A DNA stretch of 64,000 bases from Pontibacter anaerobius (lineage in GTDB: Bacteria; Bacteroidota; Bacteroidia; Cytophagales; Hymenobacteraceae): NCBI RefSeq assembly GCF_026241195.1, contig NZ_JAPFQO010000003.1, positions 124,001-188,000 of the forward strand, written 5' to 3'. Below the pieces are notes generated by a model that made no database searches, was not told the origin of the DNA, and saw nothing but the letters and a program-made list of their open reading frames with translations. The position numbers and the translations under genes are program-made. Positions 53,411-62,734 of this stretch are shown here, one piece after another (positions within the stretch are counted from its first letter, which is position 1; every line of letters starts with the position of its first letter).

Positions 53411-56400
53411 TCAACTACACCCCAAACTGTTGCCGCAGTTCAGGCATTTGTAGCAGGTGCCGGAGCGGATGGTGATGTGGCCGCAGACATTGCAGTGCGG
53501 CGCATCGCCCATCATGCTGGCCAGTACCTGCTGGGTTTGCTGCAGCAGCACAGTGCGACTTTGGCTAACTACCTTATAGTTTTGCCCGTTGCCTGCCGGT
53601 GTTTCTGGCGTAACTTTAGTTTGTGGCAAAGCTTCGCTGTTCATGATCTCCGGCTCCTCGGGCTGCACGTGCACCAGGTCTGAGCGGTGCAGGTATTCGT
53701 AGCCCAGCAACCTGAACACGTAGTCGAAAACCGAGGTGGCTGATTTGATGTTGGGATGCTCCACACGGCCGGCAGGCTCGAAACGGGTAAAGGTAAAGCG
53801 GTTCACAAACTCCTCCAGCGGCACGCCATATTGCAGCCCCAGCGACACCGAAATCGCAAAGCAGTTGAGCATAGACCGGAACGAAGCGCCCTCCTTATAC
53901 ATATCAATAAACAGCTCACCCAACGACCCGTCCGGGTACTCGCCGGTGCGGATGTACACCGTGTGGCCGTCTATCTTAGCCTTCTGCGTAAAACCGTTGC
54001 GCTTGTCTGGCAACTTACGTCGCTCTACCATGCGCACCAGCTCCTGCCTGAAACCTTCGTTCGCCGAATCAGCCAGTATGGATTGGGCTGCTTTCAGGAT
54101 CTGCTCGGCATTATACTTCTCATCGGCGGTGGCGGCAGCGGTGGTTTCCTCCGGCTCGTCTTTCTCCTCGGATTGGCTGCTTTTGGAGGTAAGCGGCTGC
54201 GAGAGTTTGCTGCCGTCGCGGTAAATAGAGCAGGCCTTCAGCCCCAGTTCCCACGACAGTTCGTAGCAGCGGGCCACATCCTCCACGCTCACCTCGTTGG
54301 GCAGGTTTATCGTTTTAGAGATAGCCCCCGAAATAAACGGCTGCACGGCCGCCATCATGTAAATATGGCCCTCGGCTTTAATAAAACGGGTGCCCTTGCT
54401 GCCGCAGCGGTTGGCGCAATCAAACACGGGGTAATGCTCCGGCTTCAGGTAGGGCGCGCCCTCTATGGTCATGGTGCCGCACACGTAGCTGTTGGCCTCG
54501 TCTATCTGCCGCGCCGTAAAGCCCAGCGTCTGCAGCAGGTTAAAGTCCGGGCTGTTATACTTTGCAGCCGTAAAGCCGAGGCGTTCCAGGCAAGCCGTCC
54601 CCAAGGAATAAACATTAAACAGCGAGCTGATATCATAGGCTTTAGGAAGGGCCGCTTCCAGTTGCGCGATCTCCTCCGGCAGAAATCCTTTTTGCAGTAA
54701 TGTTTCAGGGTTGATGTGCGTCGCTCCTGCAAAAGTGCCGTGGCCTTTGGCATAGTTCACAATCGCCTCGCGCTCTTCCAAAGTATAGCCCAGTTTCTGC
54801 AGCGCCACCGGTATGGATTGGTTGATGATCTTGAAATACCCGCCGCCGGACAGCTTTTTATACTTTACCAGCGCATAATCCGGCTCCACGCCGGTGGTGT
54901 CGCAGTCCATCAGTAAACCTATAGTTCCGGTGGGGGCGATGACGGTAGCCTGTGCGTTACGGTAGCCATACTTCTCTCCTTGCGCAAGGGCAGCATCCCA
55001 GGCTTGTTGCGCGGCTTTTAACAGCGGTTCTGGACAAAGCTCCTGATCCAGCCCCACAGGTTTTATACTCAGCCCTTCATAGGTATCAGCTTGGTTATAG
55101 GTGGCGTGGCGATGGTTGCGGATCACGCGCAGCATACTTTCGCGGTTGTCTTCATACTTGGCAAAAGCACCCAGGGCAGCGGCCATCTCTGCAGAGGTTT
55201 TATAGGCGATACCTGTCATCAAAGAAGTGATGCCGGCGGCCATGGTACGGGCAGCGTCGCTGTCGTAAGGCAGGCCCTGTACCATCAGCAGCGCACCAAG
55301 GTTTGCATAACCCAGGCCAATGGTGCGGTAGTCGTATGAGCGCTGCGCCACGATCTCGGAGGGGAACTGCGCCATCAGCACTGAAATTTCCAGCACCACT
55401 GTCCAGAGGCGGCAGGCGTGCTCAAAGGCGGCCACATCAAACTCCTGCTTCTCCGCATCAAAAAAGCGCATCAAATTCAGCGAGGCCAGGTTGCAGGCGG
55501 TGTTGCCGAGGAACATATATTCGGAGCAGGGGTTGGAGGCGCGGATCGGGCCTTCGGCAGGGGAGGTGTGCCACTCGTTTATAGTGGTGTCGAACTGCAC
55601 GCCGGGGTCGGCGCAGGCCCAGGCGGCCTCGGCAATTTGCTGCCACAGGTTGCGGGCAGGTATGGTTTTGAGTACGCTGCCGTCGGTGCGGGCGGTCAGG
55701 TGCCAGTCGGCATCAGCATGTAGCGCGTCAAAAAAGCTGTTCGGCACGCGCACCGAGTTGTTTGAGTTCTGCCCCGAAACAGTCTGGTACGCCTCGCCCT
55801 CAAAATCGCCGGCATAACCCGCGGCAATCAGCGCCGCTACCTTTTTCTCCTCGTCTTTTTTCCAGTTGATGAACTCCTCAATCTCGGGGTGGTCCAGATC
55901 CAGGCTTACCATTTTAGCCGCCCGGCGCGTAGTGCCGCCCGATTTTATGGCGCCGGCCGCCCGGTCGCTCACCTTCAGGAACGACATCAAACCCGATGAG
56001 CTGCCGCCACCGGAAAGGGGCTCGTTTTTACCCCGGATGTTGGAGAAGTTGGTGCCCACGCCCGAGCCATACTTAAAGATGCGCGCCTCCTGCACCAGCA
56101 GGTCCATAATGCCACCTTTCTTTGCCAGGTCATCCTCCACCGAAAGTATAAAACAGGCATGCGGTTGCGGGTGCTCAAAGGCCGTATCCGACTGCTTCAG
56201 TTTTCCGGTACCAGGGTCTACAAAAAAATGCCCCTGCGATTTTCCTTTTATCCCATAAGAGGCATGCAGCCCCGTGTTAAACCACTGCGGTGAGTTGGGA
56301 GCGGCATACTGGCCCAGTAGCATGTACACCAGCTCCTCATAAAAAACCTGCGCATCGGCCTCCTTTTTAAAATAGCCATACTTCAGGCCCCATTGCTGCC

Positions 56401-56692
56401 AGCAGTTCACGAGGCGGTGCACCACCTGCTTCACCGATCTCTCGGAGCCTTTGCTGCCGTCAGGCTGCGGTACCCCGGCGCGGCGCAGGTACTTCTGGGC
56501 CAGAATATCGGTGGCGATCTGCGACCATTGCGACGGCACTTCTACGTCCTGCAGCTCAGCCACCACGTCGCCCATGGGGTTTCGGATGGTGGAGGAACGG
56601 AGCTCGTACTGGAACTGGTCGTAGGCGCTTTGCCCGGCTTTGGTGAAATGGCGCGAGAAGGAGAGGCCGGTGCGTGTATCAGGTTTTTTCAT
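53411..56692 (-). CDS. nrdJ: Adenosylcobalamin-dependent ribonucleotide reductase (class II)
   Basis: 1093 aa. Class II core: [15 protein letters not shown] and [11 protein letters not shown] near the N-terminus; substrate-site [18 protein letters not shown]; the active-site Cys in [25 protein letters not shown]-like [20 protein letters not shown]; and [13 protein letters not shown]. The C-terminal zinc ribbon [20 protein letters not shown] regenerates the active-site disulfide. It makes dNTPs without oxygen and is insensitive to NO damage of di-iron enzymes, which suits this neighbourhood. No cobalamin riboswitch consensus was seen upstream. Confidence 0.96.
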   Translation of the reverse strand: MKKPDTRTGLSFSRHFTKAGQSAYDQFQYELRSSTIRNPMGDVVAELQDVEVPSQWSQIATDILAQKYLRRAGVPQPDGSKGSERSVKQVVHRLVNCWQQWGLKYGYFKKEADAQVFYEELVYMLLGQYAAPNSPQWFNTGLHASYGIKGKSQGHFFVDPGTGKLKQSDTAFEHPQPHACFILSVEDDLAKKGGIMDLLVQEARIFKYGSGVGTNFSNIRGKNEPLSGGGSSSGLMSFLKVSDRAAGAIKSGGTTRRAAKMVSLDLDHPEIEEFINWKKDEEKKVAALIAAGYAGDFEGEAYQTVSGQNSNNSVRVPNSFFDALHADADWHLTARTDGSVLKTIPARNLWQQIAEAAWACADPGVQFDTTINEWHTSPAEGPIRASNPCSEYMFLGNTACNLASLNLMRFFDAEKQEFDVAAFEHACRLWTVVLEISVLMAQFPSEIVAQRSYDYRTIGLGYANLGALLMVQGLPYDSDAARTMAAGITSLMTGIAYKTSAEMAAALGAFAKYEDNRESMLRVIRNHRHATYNQADTYEGLSIKPVGLDQELCPEPLLKAAQQAWDAALAQGEKYGYRNAQATVIAPTGTIGLLMDCDTTGVEPDYALVKYKKLSGGGYFKIINQSIPVALQKLGYTLEEREAIVNYAKGHGTFAGATHINPETLLQKGFLPEEIAQLEAALPKAYDISSLFNVYSLGTACLERLGFTAAKYNSPDFNLLQTLGFTARQIDEANSYVCGTMTIEGAPYLKPEHYPVFDCANRCGSKGTRFIKAEGHIYMMAAVQPFISGAISKTINLPNEVSVEDVARCYELSWELGLKACSIYRDGSKLSQPLTSKSSQSEEKDEPEETTAAATADEKYNAEQILKAAQSILADSANEGFRQELVRMVERRKLPDKRNGFTQKAKIDGHTVYIRTGEYPDGSLGELFIDMYKEGASFRSMLNCFAISVSLGLQYGVPLEEFVNRFTFTRFEPAGRVEHPNIKSATSVFDYVFRLLGYEYLHRSDLVHVQPEEPEIMNSEALPQTKVTPETPAGNGQNYKVVSQSRTVLLQQTQQVLASMMGDAPHCNVCGHITIRSGTCYKCLNCGNSLGCS

Positions 56693-57039
56693 TTGGGTTA
56701 GCGGTTAATAGATGAGGAGATATAGCTATATAGCAATAAGAGCACAAGCTATACTTTCTGCTTCAGCCACAGAATGAGCAAGGTCACCGGGTGAAATGAC
56801 ATCGGTCATTTTCGGTGCCTGTACTTTAAGTTATACTTGTAAATCCTGATTAAGTATCTGAAAATCATGTTTGTGTAACTGGTTGTGTAGTGGCTGTCAG
56901 GTTTATGCCTGCACAACTATAACCTGGAATAAAGGTAATACGTTAATTAAATAATAAAATACCTTTTTATCTTTTATTTTAAAACAGCGCCCCCTACCTT
57001 TACGCCGGTGATTGATTACAGACCAAAAAATTATCAACA
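56693..57039. promoter_or_regulatory. Divergent control region nrdJ / RIC operon
   Basis: 347 bp, no gene. Contains the dyad at 56795, a TATACTTG box at 56832-56839 and TAccTTT-like boxes near 56960 and 56995. AT-rich from 56940 on. Confidence 0.6.
56795..56810. promoter_or_regulatory. CRP/FNR-type dyad between nrdJ and the RIC operon
   Basis: AATGACATCGGTCATT: perfect AATGAC/GTCATT arms, extended by A and T on the outside. Identical arms to the site above the nos operon (39533). It could act on either gene. Confidence 0.65.
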
Positions 57040-57999
57040 ATGGAAACTACACAAACAATAGAAACCTTAGACGTGACCGTGCTGGAGCCACGCATGAAGC
57101 ACCCCACCATTTTCGAGTGGTTTGATAACCTGAAAGGTGGTGAGGCTTTCATTATTCATAACGACCACGACCCGAAACCGCTGTACTACCAGCTGCTGGG
57201 CGAGCGCGGCAACGTGTTTAAGTGGGAGTACCTGGAGCAGGGCCCGGAAGTATGGGAGGTGAGGATCTCAAAACTGACCCCGGAAGAAGGGGAAACTGTG
57301 GGCGAACTGGTGGCCAAAGACTACCGCAAGGCGCAGGTGTTCAAGAAGTATGGCATTGATTTCTGCTGCGGCGGTAAAAAATCAGTGAAGCAGGTGTGCG
57401 CCGAAAAAGGCATCAGTCAGGACGAGCTGGAGCGCGAGCTGCTGGCCACTGACGAGGCCGAGCAGAACCGCCAGGCCGAGTACGATAAGTGGGAGCCTTC
57501 CTTCCTGGCCGATTACATCGTGAACATGCACCATACCTATGTGCGCGAGGCAATACCGGCGCTGTACGAGTACACCACCAAAATTGCCCGTGTGCACGGC
57601 AGCCGCCACCCAGAGCTGTTAGAGGTAGTGAAGCACTTTACCAACGTTGCCAACGAGCTGGAGTCGCATATGCCGAAAGAGGAGCGTGTGCTGTTTCCCT
57701 ACATCAAGCAACTGGAGGAGGCGAAGAAGAGCGGCGTGAAACTGGACAAACCTGCCTTCGGCTCTATCCAGAACCCGATCAACATGATGGAGATGGAGCA
57801 CGAGCATGCCGGCAACGAGCTGGAGCAGATCCGGGAGCTGACAAATAACTATACCCTGCCAGCCGATGCCTGCGCTACCTATACCGTTGCCTTCAAGAAA
57901 CTGAAGGAGTTTGAAGATGACCTTTTCCGCCACATCCATCTGGAGAACAACATCCTGTTCCCGAAAGCGCTGGAGCTGGAGAAGGAAGTGCTGAAATAG
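57040..57999 (+). CDS. scdA: DUF2249-fused RIC/ScdA iron-sulfur cluster repair di-iron protein
   Basis: 319 aa. Residues ~15-80 are a DUF2249 domain (HPTIFEWFDNLKGGEAFIIHNDHDPKPLYYQL). About 90-145 is the ScdA N-terminal domain with YGIDFCCGGKKS (Cys109-Cys110). The rest is a haemerythrin-like di-iron domain with helix histidines in YIVNMHHTYVREAIP, ELESHMPKEERVLFPYI, EMEHEHAGNEL and HIHLENNILFPK. Family members repair Fe-S centres damaged by NO or peroxide. The DUF2249 fusion and second DUF2249 protein downstream suggest partner exchange. First gene of a six-gene same-strand run. Confidence 0.92.
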   Translation: METTQTIETLDVTVLEPRMKHPTIFEWFDNLKGGEAFIIHNDHDPKPLYYQLLGERGNVFKWEYLEQGPEVWEVRISKLTPEEGETVGELVAKDYRKAQVFKKYGIDFCCGGKKSVKQVCAEKGISQDELERELLATDEAEQNRQAEYDKWEPSFLADYIVNMHHTYVREAIPALYEYTTKIARVHGSRHPELLEVVKHFTNVANELESHMPKEERVLFPYIKQLEEAKKSGVKLDKPAFGSIQNPINMMEMEHEHAGNELEQIRELTNNYTLPADACATYTVAFKKLKEFEDDLFRHIHLENNILFPKALELEKEVLK

Positions 58000-58002
58000 A
58001 AA

Positions 58003-58090
58003 ACCTCTCCCCAGCCCTCCCCTAAAAACAGGGGAGGGAGCCAAGAAAAATTCCCCCTCCTGTTTTTAGGAGGGGGTTAGGGGGAGGTAA
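58003..58090. repeat. C-rich palindromic repeat, copy B
   Basis: About 88 bp between the RIC gene and the haemerythrin gene. Reverse complement closely matches copy A at 53318-53406, with TAAAAACAGG hairpin arms in both. It would form a hairpin in the operon mRNA. Confidence 0.88.
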
Positions 58091-58109
58091 ACCATTAACA
58101 CCCACGATC

Positions 58110-58613
58110 ATGAAAAAGACGATCGCACCGCAGAAAAGAGATAAAAGCTTGGTACCACTGTCAAGAGAGCACCATTTTGGACTGCTGTTTTGCTGGAAGC
58201 TGCGCCAGGGGCTGAAGAACGGAACCGACCTGGAAGTGATGCGCGACTATGTACACTACTTCTGGAACGATATCCTGAAGGAGCACTGCCAGGAGGAGGA
58301 GTGGCTGCTGGAAAGGCTGCTGCCAAACGACGATACGCAGCGGGTAAGGCTGCGGGAAGAGCATAGGCTGATCGAAGCACTGGTAGAGTTGATAGAAGAT
58401 GGTAGCCCAATGAACAAGGACCTGTTTAAGGTGCTGGACCAGGACCTGATAGACCACATTCGCTGGGAAGAGCGCGAGCTGTTTCCGTATGTGCAGGCGG
58501 TGGCACACTCCGATGACCTGGAACTGGCCGGGCAACTGCTTGAACACAAGCACGACCCCCGCATAGATACATTTACGCCGGAGTTCTGGGTAAGCAAAGC
58601 CAAAGCCGAATAA
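58110..58613 (+). CDS. Haemerythrin domain protein
   Basis: 167 aa. Helical bundle with di-iron ligands: SREHHFGLLFCWKLRQG, HCQEEEWLLERLLP, REEHRLIEALVELI and IDHIRWEERELFPYVQ. The isolated domain may bind NO or O2 or sense them. It ends 2 nt before the next start (58616), so co-translated. Its substrate is unknown. Confidence 0.87.
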   Translation: MKKTIAPQKRDKSLVPLSREHHFGLLFCWKLRQGLKNGTDLEVMRDYVHYFWNDILKEHCQEEEWLLERLLPNDDTQRVRLREEHRLIEALVELIEDGSPMNKDLFKVLDQDLIDHIRWEERELFPYVQAVAHSDDLELAGQLLEHKHDPRIDTFTPEFWVSKAKAE

Positions 58614-58615
58614 CC

Positions 58616-59422
58616 ATGCAGATAGCGGCCAATACTAAGATCTCAGCCCTGATAAAGGAGAACCCGGCAGCCATAGAGGCCATTGCCAGCATAAATCGGC
58701 ATTTTGAAAAACTTCGAAATCCGCTGCTGCGCAAAATATTGGCTTCCAGGGTAACGATAGCCGACGCCGCGCGCATTGGTGGCTGCGAGGTAGAGCGGTT
58801 TTATGAGAAACTGGAGCCGCTGGGCTTTACTATAAGCAACAAAAAAGAAAAGACCATGCCTGAACCAACTATAGCCGCTGCCGAAATGCCTGCCTCACTG
58901 GCAAAGCTAAAGGTAAACACGCTGGACGTGTGCGAGGATATCGCCACCGGCAACGACCCGTTCCTGAAGATCATGGAGGCCGTGGATAGGATAGATGTGA
59001 CCAGTGCTTTGCTCATCATCAACACTTTTGAGCCCACGCCGCTCATCGCCATTCTTAAAAAGAAAGGCTACAGTTACTATACTGAGGTGAAGTCGCCGGA
59101 GCTGGTGCATACATATTTTTGGCTGGAGCAAACTATAGAGGCTGCATCAGAGGAAACTATAAAGCCTGCCGGAAATGATTTTGAGGATACACTGGCGCGT
59201 TTTGCCGGGAAGGTAAAACGCATTGATGTGCGCCACCTGGAAATGCCGCAGCCCATGGTAACTATACTTGGCGAGCTGGAAGACCTGCCTACAGACGAGG
59301 CGCTGTATGTGGTACACAAACGGGTGCCGCAGTTCCTGTTGCCGCAGCTGCAGGAGCGTGGTTTTGCGGTAGCTGTAAATGAGGTTGGCCCGAACGAAGT
59401 GTACTTACTTATCTATAAATAA
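58616..59422 (+). CDS. DUF1858 / double DUF2249 protein
   Basis: 268 aa. Residues 1-75 match the DUF1858/ScdA-N-like helical domain (NTKISALIKENPAAIEAIAS, ASRVTIADAARIGGCEVERF). A linker of acidic and basic residues leads to two DUF2249 units: LDVCEDIATGNDPFLKIMEA with GYSYYTEVKSPE, and VKRIDVRHLEMPQPMVTILG with GFAVAVNEVGPNEVYLLIYK. DUF2249 has a SirA/TusA-like fold. No conserved Cys in DUF2249 is obvious. Probably works with the RIC protein, which has one DUF2249. Confidence 0.8.
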   Translation: MQIAANTKISALIKENPAAIEAIASINRHFEKLRNPLLRKILASRVTIADAARIGGCEVERFYEKLEPLGFTISNKKEKTMPEPTIAAAEMPASLAKLKVNTLDVCEDIATGNDPFLKIMEAVDRIDVTSALLIINTFEPTPLIAILKKKGYSYYTEVKSPELVHTYFWLEQTIEAASEETIKPAGNDFEDTLARFAGKVKRIDVRHLEMPQPMVTILGELEDLPTDEALYVVHKRVPQFLLPQLQERGFAVAVNEVGPNEVYLLIYK

Positions 59423-59430
59423 TATTAGTC

Positions 59431-60741
59431 ATGAGCGCTGCCACTACATCTAACTCGCCGGGCAAATGGGTGGTGCTGCCGCACTACGCGTTTGCCGCCC
59501 TGGCATTTGTGGCCCTGAGTGTGCTGTTGCTTTTCTCCACCGATGCCTTCAGTGGCCACTACTTCCACCCCAAACTGCTGACCCTAACGCACGTTGCCGC
59601 GCTTGGCTGGGCCACCATGCTCATCTTCGGGGCACTGTACCAGTTGCTGCCGGTGGTGCTGGAGTGCAAACTATACTCTGAGAAACTGGCTATTATAGCC
59701 TTCGGATTTTTGGGAGCCGGAACTATACTTCTGGCCTGGTGTTTCTGGCATTTTGAGCTGGGCTGGTCGATGCACGTGGCGGCCTGCAGCCTGGTTATCG
59801 CCTTTATACTTTTTACTATAAACGTGGCGCAAACGGCTCGCAAGGCGCCAAAGTGGACCATAGAGGCTGATTTTATAGTTACCTCGGCCATCTGGCTGCT
59901 GGTAACCGGGCTGGTGGGGCTGCTGATGGCCGTGAACTTCACCACGCCTTTTCTGCCCGTAGAGCACACGCATTACCTCAAACTGCACGCGCACATCGGC
60001 ATGGCCGGCTGGTTTCTGCTGCTTATCATCGGGGTGGGGACCAAGCTGATCCCGATGTTTCTGCTGGCGCACCACAAGGATACCAAAAAGCTTAACTGGT
60101 CTTATAACCTGATCAATGCTGGGCTGATCCTGTTTATACTGGATCATCTGCTCTTCCATACTTCATTTTTGCCTGTGTATGCGGCGCTGGTTATAGTTGG
60201 TGTGGCGCTCTTTCTGTTATACTTGCGCGATGCCGCCAGAACCCGCCAGCGCCAGGACCTGGACCTAGGCATGAAGCAGACTATAGTTGCGCTTGCCCTG
60301 CTGCTGTTGCCGCTTGTACTGGTATTGGTGGTGAGTAGTAAACTGGCGCTTCCGCAATCGCTGCTGTCGTCTATTTACCTGGTGTATGGGATCTCGGTCT
60401 TCCTTGGGTTTATCTCGGCGCTTATACTGGGGCAAACCTTTAAAACATTGCCCTTTATAGTTTGGATGCACGCGTACGAGGATTATGTGGGCCGATACAA
60501 AACGCCGCTTCCCAAAGACCTCTACAGCCATACCTTGCTGCGCTGGCAAAACATCAGTTACCTGCTCGGGTTTATACTTTTAGTGGCGGGTGTGCTGCTC
60601 CGCAGCGAGCAGGTTATACTTGCCGGGGCCATCGGGTTTACCATCACTTCGCTGCTGTACACGGCCAACGTGTTTCGTCTGCTGCTGCATAAAGCCCACG
60701 ACTTAAAACCTTTTACCTATGGAAACGCAAAAGCTGCCTGA
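59431..60741 (+). CDS. Polytopic membrane protein of the NO-stress cluster
   Basis: 436 aa, about twelve helices. Motifs: HYFHPKLLTLTHVAALGWATMLIFGAL, SMHVAACSLV, THYLKLHAHIGMAGWFLLLIIG and KLIPMFLLAHH. These His-bearing helix ends resemble low-spin haem sites of the haem-copper/NorB superfamily, and such proteins are often annotated cytochrome c oxidase subunit I-like, but the CuB triad cannot be assigned. Not a clear NnrS. Shares the LHAH-xxx-GW pattern with 51535. Overlaps the DUF59 gene by 23 nt. Rich in TATACTT and CTATAGT sequences. Role probably in NO handling. Confidence 0.75.
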   Translation: MSAATTSNSPGKWVVLPHYAFAALAFVALSVLLLFSTDAFSGHYFHPKLLTLTHVAALGWATMLIFGALYQLLPVVLECKLYSEKLAIIAFGFLGAGTILLAWCFWHFELGWSMHVAACSLVIAFILFTINVAQTARKAPKWTIEADFIVTSAIWLLVTGLVGLLMAVNFTTPFLPVEHTHYLKLHAHIGMAGWFLLLIIGVGTKLIPMFLLAHHKDTKKLNWSYNLINAGLILFILDHLLFHTSFLPVYAALVIVGVALFLLYLRDAARTRQRQDLDLGMKQTIVALALLLLPLVLVLVVSSKLALPQSLLSSIYLVYGISVFLGFISALILGQTFKTLPFIVWMHAYEDYVGRYKTPLPKDLYSHTLLRWQNISYLLGFILLVAGVLLRSEQVILAGAIGFTITSLLYTANVFRLLLHKAHDLKPFTYGNAKAA

Positions 60742-61045
60742 GGATTTCGGACGGGAGGTGTACGAAACCCTGAAGTACATCATTGACCCTGAAGTGGGCA
60801 TTAACATCGTGGACTTGGGGCTGGTGTACCAGGTGAGCCTGACAGAAGTAGGGGAGTTAACCGTAGACCTGACCCTGACCACGCCGGGCTGCCCCATGAG
60901 CGGCACTATAAAAATGGCTGCCGAGCAGATCCTGCTAAAGCGTTTCCCAAGTCTCGATGTAAAAATAAACCTGGTTTGGTCGCCGCCGTGGAGTACTGAG
61001 ATGATTACCGAAGAAGGTATGCGGCAACTGGAAGGGAAGATGTAA
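60719..61045 (+). CDS. DUF59/MIP18-family metal-sulfur cluster assembly factor
   Basis: 108 aa. Family motifs: VYETLKYIIDPEVGINIVDLGLVYQV and TLTTPGCPMSGTI with the conserved Cys, then LVWSPPWSTEMITEEG (PPW). The SufT/PaaD group helps insert Fe-S clusters. Its position in the NO-response operon suits Fe-S repair after NO damage. The start overlaps the previous gene. Confidence 0.93.
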   Translation: METQKLPEDFGREVYETLKYIIDPEVGINIVDLGLVYQVSLTEVGELTVDLTLTTPGCPMSGTIKMAAEQILLKRFPSLDVKINLVWSPPWSTEMITEEGMRQLEGKM

Positions 61046-61089
61046 CTTGCGGCCGCGTTAGTGTTAGAACGACGAACAGAAAACAACAA

Positions 61090-61542
61090 ATGCTACTATC
61101 TAAAACAACAGAATATGCCCTGCGCGCCATTGTGTATATCGCCCTGAACGATGCACAGGGGCTTAAGGTGGGGATAAAAGATATTGCGAAGGAACTGGAA
61201 CTGCCTGCGCACTTTATGGGCAAGATCCTGCAGGACCTGGTGCGCAAAGGCGTGATCTCCTCGGCAAAAGGCCCTGGCGGCGGGTTTTTCCTGCACAGGC
61301 CGGCCAGCGAGATCAGTATACTGGAGGTGGTACGCACCATTGATGGCCTTGAGGCTTTCAGGAAGTGCGGCATGGGCATGAAACAATGCTCCGACACGCA
61401 CCCTTGCCCGCTGCACGACGACATCAAAGCCTACCGCGACCAGATGCTCAAAATGTTCAGCTCTAAAACCATACAAACGCTGGTAGATGGTATCAACTCC
61501 GGAAATTACTTTATCACGAACGTTCACGAAGTGGAATCTTAA
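61090..61542 (+). CDS. Rrf2-family regulator, NsrR-like
   Basis: 150 aa. N-terminal winged helix (MLLSKTTEYALRAIVYIAL, GIKDIAKELELPAHFMGKIL, GVISSAKGPGGGFFLHRP), then Cys93, Cys100 and Cys106 (CGMGMKQC...CPLHDD), the three-cysteine array used by NsrR and IscR to bind a Fe-S cluster. The spacing of 6 and 5 residues between Cys is closest to NsrR. It lies at the end of the NO-stress operon, so likely autoregulates it in response to NO. Another Fe-S-sensing Rrf2 role is possible. Confidence 0.9.
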   Translation: MLLSKTTEYALRAIVYIALNDAQGLKVGIKDIAKELELPAHFMGKILQDLVRKGVISSAKGPGGGFFLHRPASEISILEVVRTIDGLEAFRKCGMGMKQCSDTHPCPLHDDIKAYRDQMLKMFSSKTIQTLVDGINSGNYFITNVHEVES

Positions 61543-61880
61543 GCGATTATCCTGCTTTCTTGGCTGCACTTTCTGGCTTTCCTGTGCTCGCAAGTATAAA
61601 CTTTATGCAGCTATTTTTAATAGCAAAGGCAATGGTAGCAGCTGCAGACAATTTTTCCCGCAAGATTAGGCTTAGAATCGGGCAATGGTATAGGTTTTAA
61701 AGTATTTAAGCCTACATATAATTGATAAAGTTATATAAGCTTAATTGTACTGTTTTTCCAGGCGGTTTTCTGACTTTATACTTTGTAACCATCCTGGATT
61801 AGGAATTTATTAAAACATTACTGTATATTAGCAGCGCCTATACAGGCTGTGGTCTTAAATAATTCCTAAAATCAAGTTCG
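61543..61880. other. Non-coding gap
   Basis: 338 bp, AT-rich, with AAGTATAAAC near 61593 and TTTATACTTTG near 61775. No gene, hairpin or known site is evident beyond these copies of the common motif. Confidence 0.6.
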
Positions 61881-62237
61881 ATGAAGTATACTTTGGTAAA
61901 AGTACTGTGTATGTTGCTGGCTGTGGTAACTATGTCTTCGTGCCACATATCCCGCAAAAGGACTGACAAGAGTGGTAAAGTAATTGTTGTCAGCAAGAGC
62001 AAAACAGCCACCCGCAAAGATAATGGCCTGCACAAAGGCTGGTACAAGAATCCAAACAACCCGCACCACCCACGCACCACAAACCCTGGCCATACCAAGC
62101 ACAGTGGCAACAGCAAAGGCAACACTACCGTGGTGGTGGTAAAAGGCCACAACGCTACCAGCGCAAAAGGCAAGCAGCCGGCCAAAGGTGGCAAGGGAGG
62201 AGGCCATCACGAAAAAGGTAAAAAAGGAAAGCACTAA
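61881..62237 (+). CDS. Small Lys/Gly/His-rich lipoprotein
   Basis: 118 aa. Lipobox VTMSSC, then a low-complexity mature part rich in Lys, Gly, His, Asn and Thr: RTTNPGHTKHSGNSKGNT and a tail GGKGGGHHEKGKKGKH. It has no recognised domain. Strongly basic, so it may bind polyanions such as LPS or metals via His. A terminator follows at 62261. Two more small basic secreted proteins follow. Expression is plausible given the signal, but function unknown. Confidence 0.7.
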   Translation: MKYTLVKVLCMLLAVVTMSSCHISRKRTDKSGKVIVVSKSKTATRKDNGLHKGWYKNPNNPHHPRTTNPGHTKHSGNSKGNTTVVVVKGHNATSAKGKQPAKGGKGGGHHEKGKKGKH

Positions 62238-62260
62238 GCAGCACTTGCTGTAAAAGTTTA

Positions 62261-62303
62261 AGCTGCAGTTACCGCGTATATGAGCGGTGGCTGCAGCTTT
62301 TTT
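62261..62303 (+). terminator. Intrinsic terminator
   Basis: AGCTGCAG / CTGCAGCT outer stem with ACCGC/GCGGT inside, then TTTTTT. Confidence 0.88.
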
Positions 62304-62392
62304 TATACTTTTCCATTTTAATTAGGATTTAATTTATAAATCGTATAACTAGAAGGTAAGTTAATTCATGAGTAAACTCTAAACGGTTGATA

Positions 62393-62620
62393 ATGAAATT
62401 ACCTATACAATTCTTTGTCCTGATGCTTGTATCATCTCTGGCTTTGTCCTGCACCTCCTCCAGAGACCGGAAAACACTTGTATTTGATGCTGATGGCAGA
62501 AGCATGCGCTTTGAAAACGGCAGGCCCGAGAGCCGCAACAAAAGGTGGGACAGCGACAAGAGTCTGGCAAAACAGCGCAAGAAGCGCAACAAAGCGTTTA
62601 GGAAACGCAGGAGGTTCTAA
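62393..62620 (+). CDS. Small basic lipoprotein
   Basis: 75 aa from the ATG at 62393 (a TTG at 62387 is the earlier in-frame candidate). Signal MKLPIQFFVLMLVSSLALSC ends in a lipobox LALSC. Mature part short and very basic, ending KKRNKAFRKRRRF. Unknown function; similar in style to its neighbours. Confidence 0.65.
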   Translation: MKLPIQFFVLMLVSSLALSCTSSRDRKTLVFDADGRSMRFENGRPESRNKRWDSDKSLAKQRKKRNKAFRKRRRF

Positions 62621-62734
62621 ACATCGTGGATAGTGCGAGGCAGCTAAAAGTATAAACGATGCCTGTTACACCTTTCGGTTAAAGTTTAACGTTATAAGGT
62701 TAGTAGATGGTTTTATACTTTATCCTGATGCCTT

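Noticed and set aside
53756..54700. 314-codon plus-strand frame inside nrdJ
   Set aside because: Shadow of nrdJ on the opposite strand.
56693..57039. Cobalamin riboswitch for nrdJ
   Set aside because: I looked for the conserved B12-box and supporting stems in the leader and found neither.
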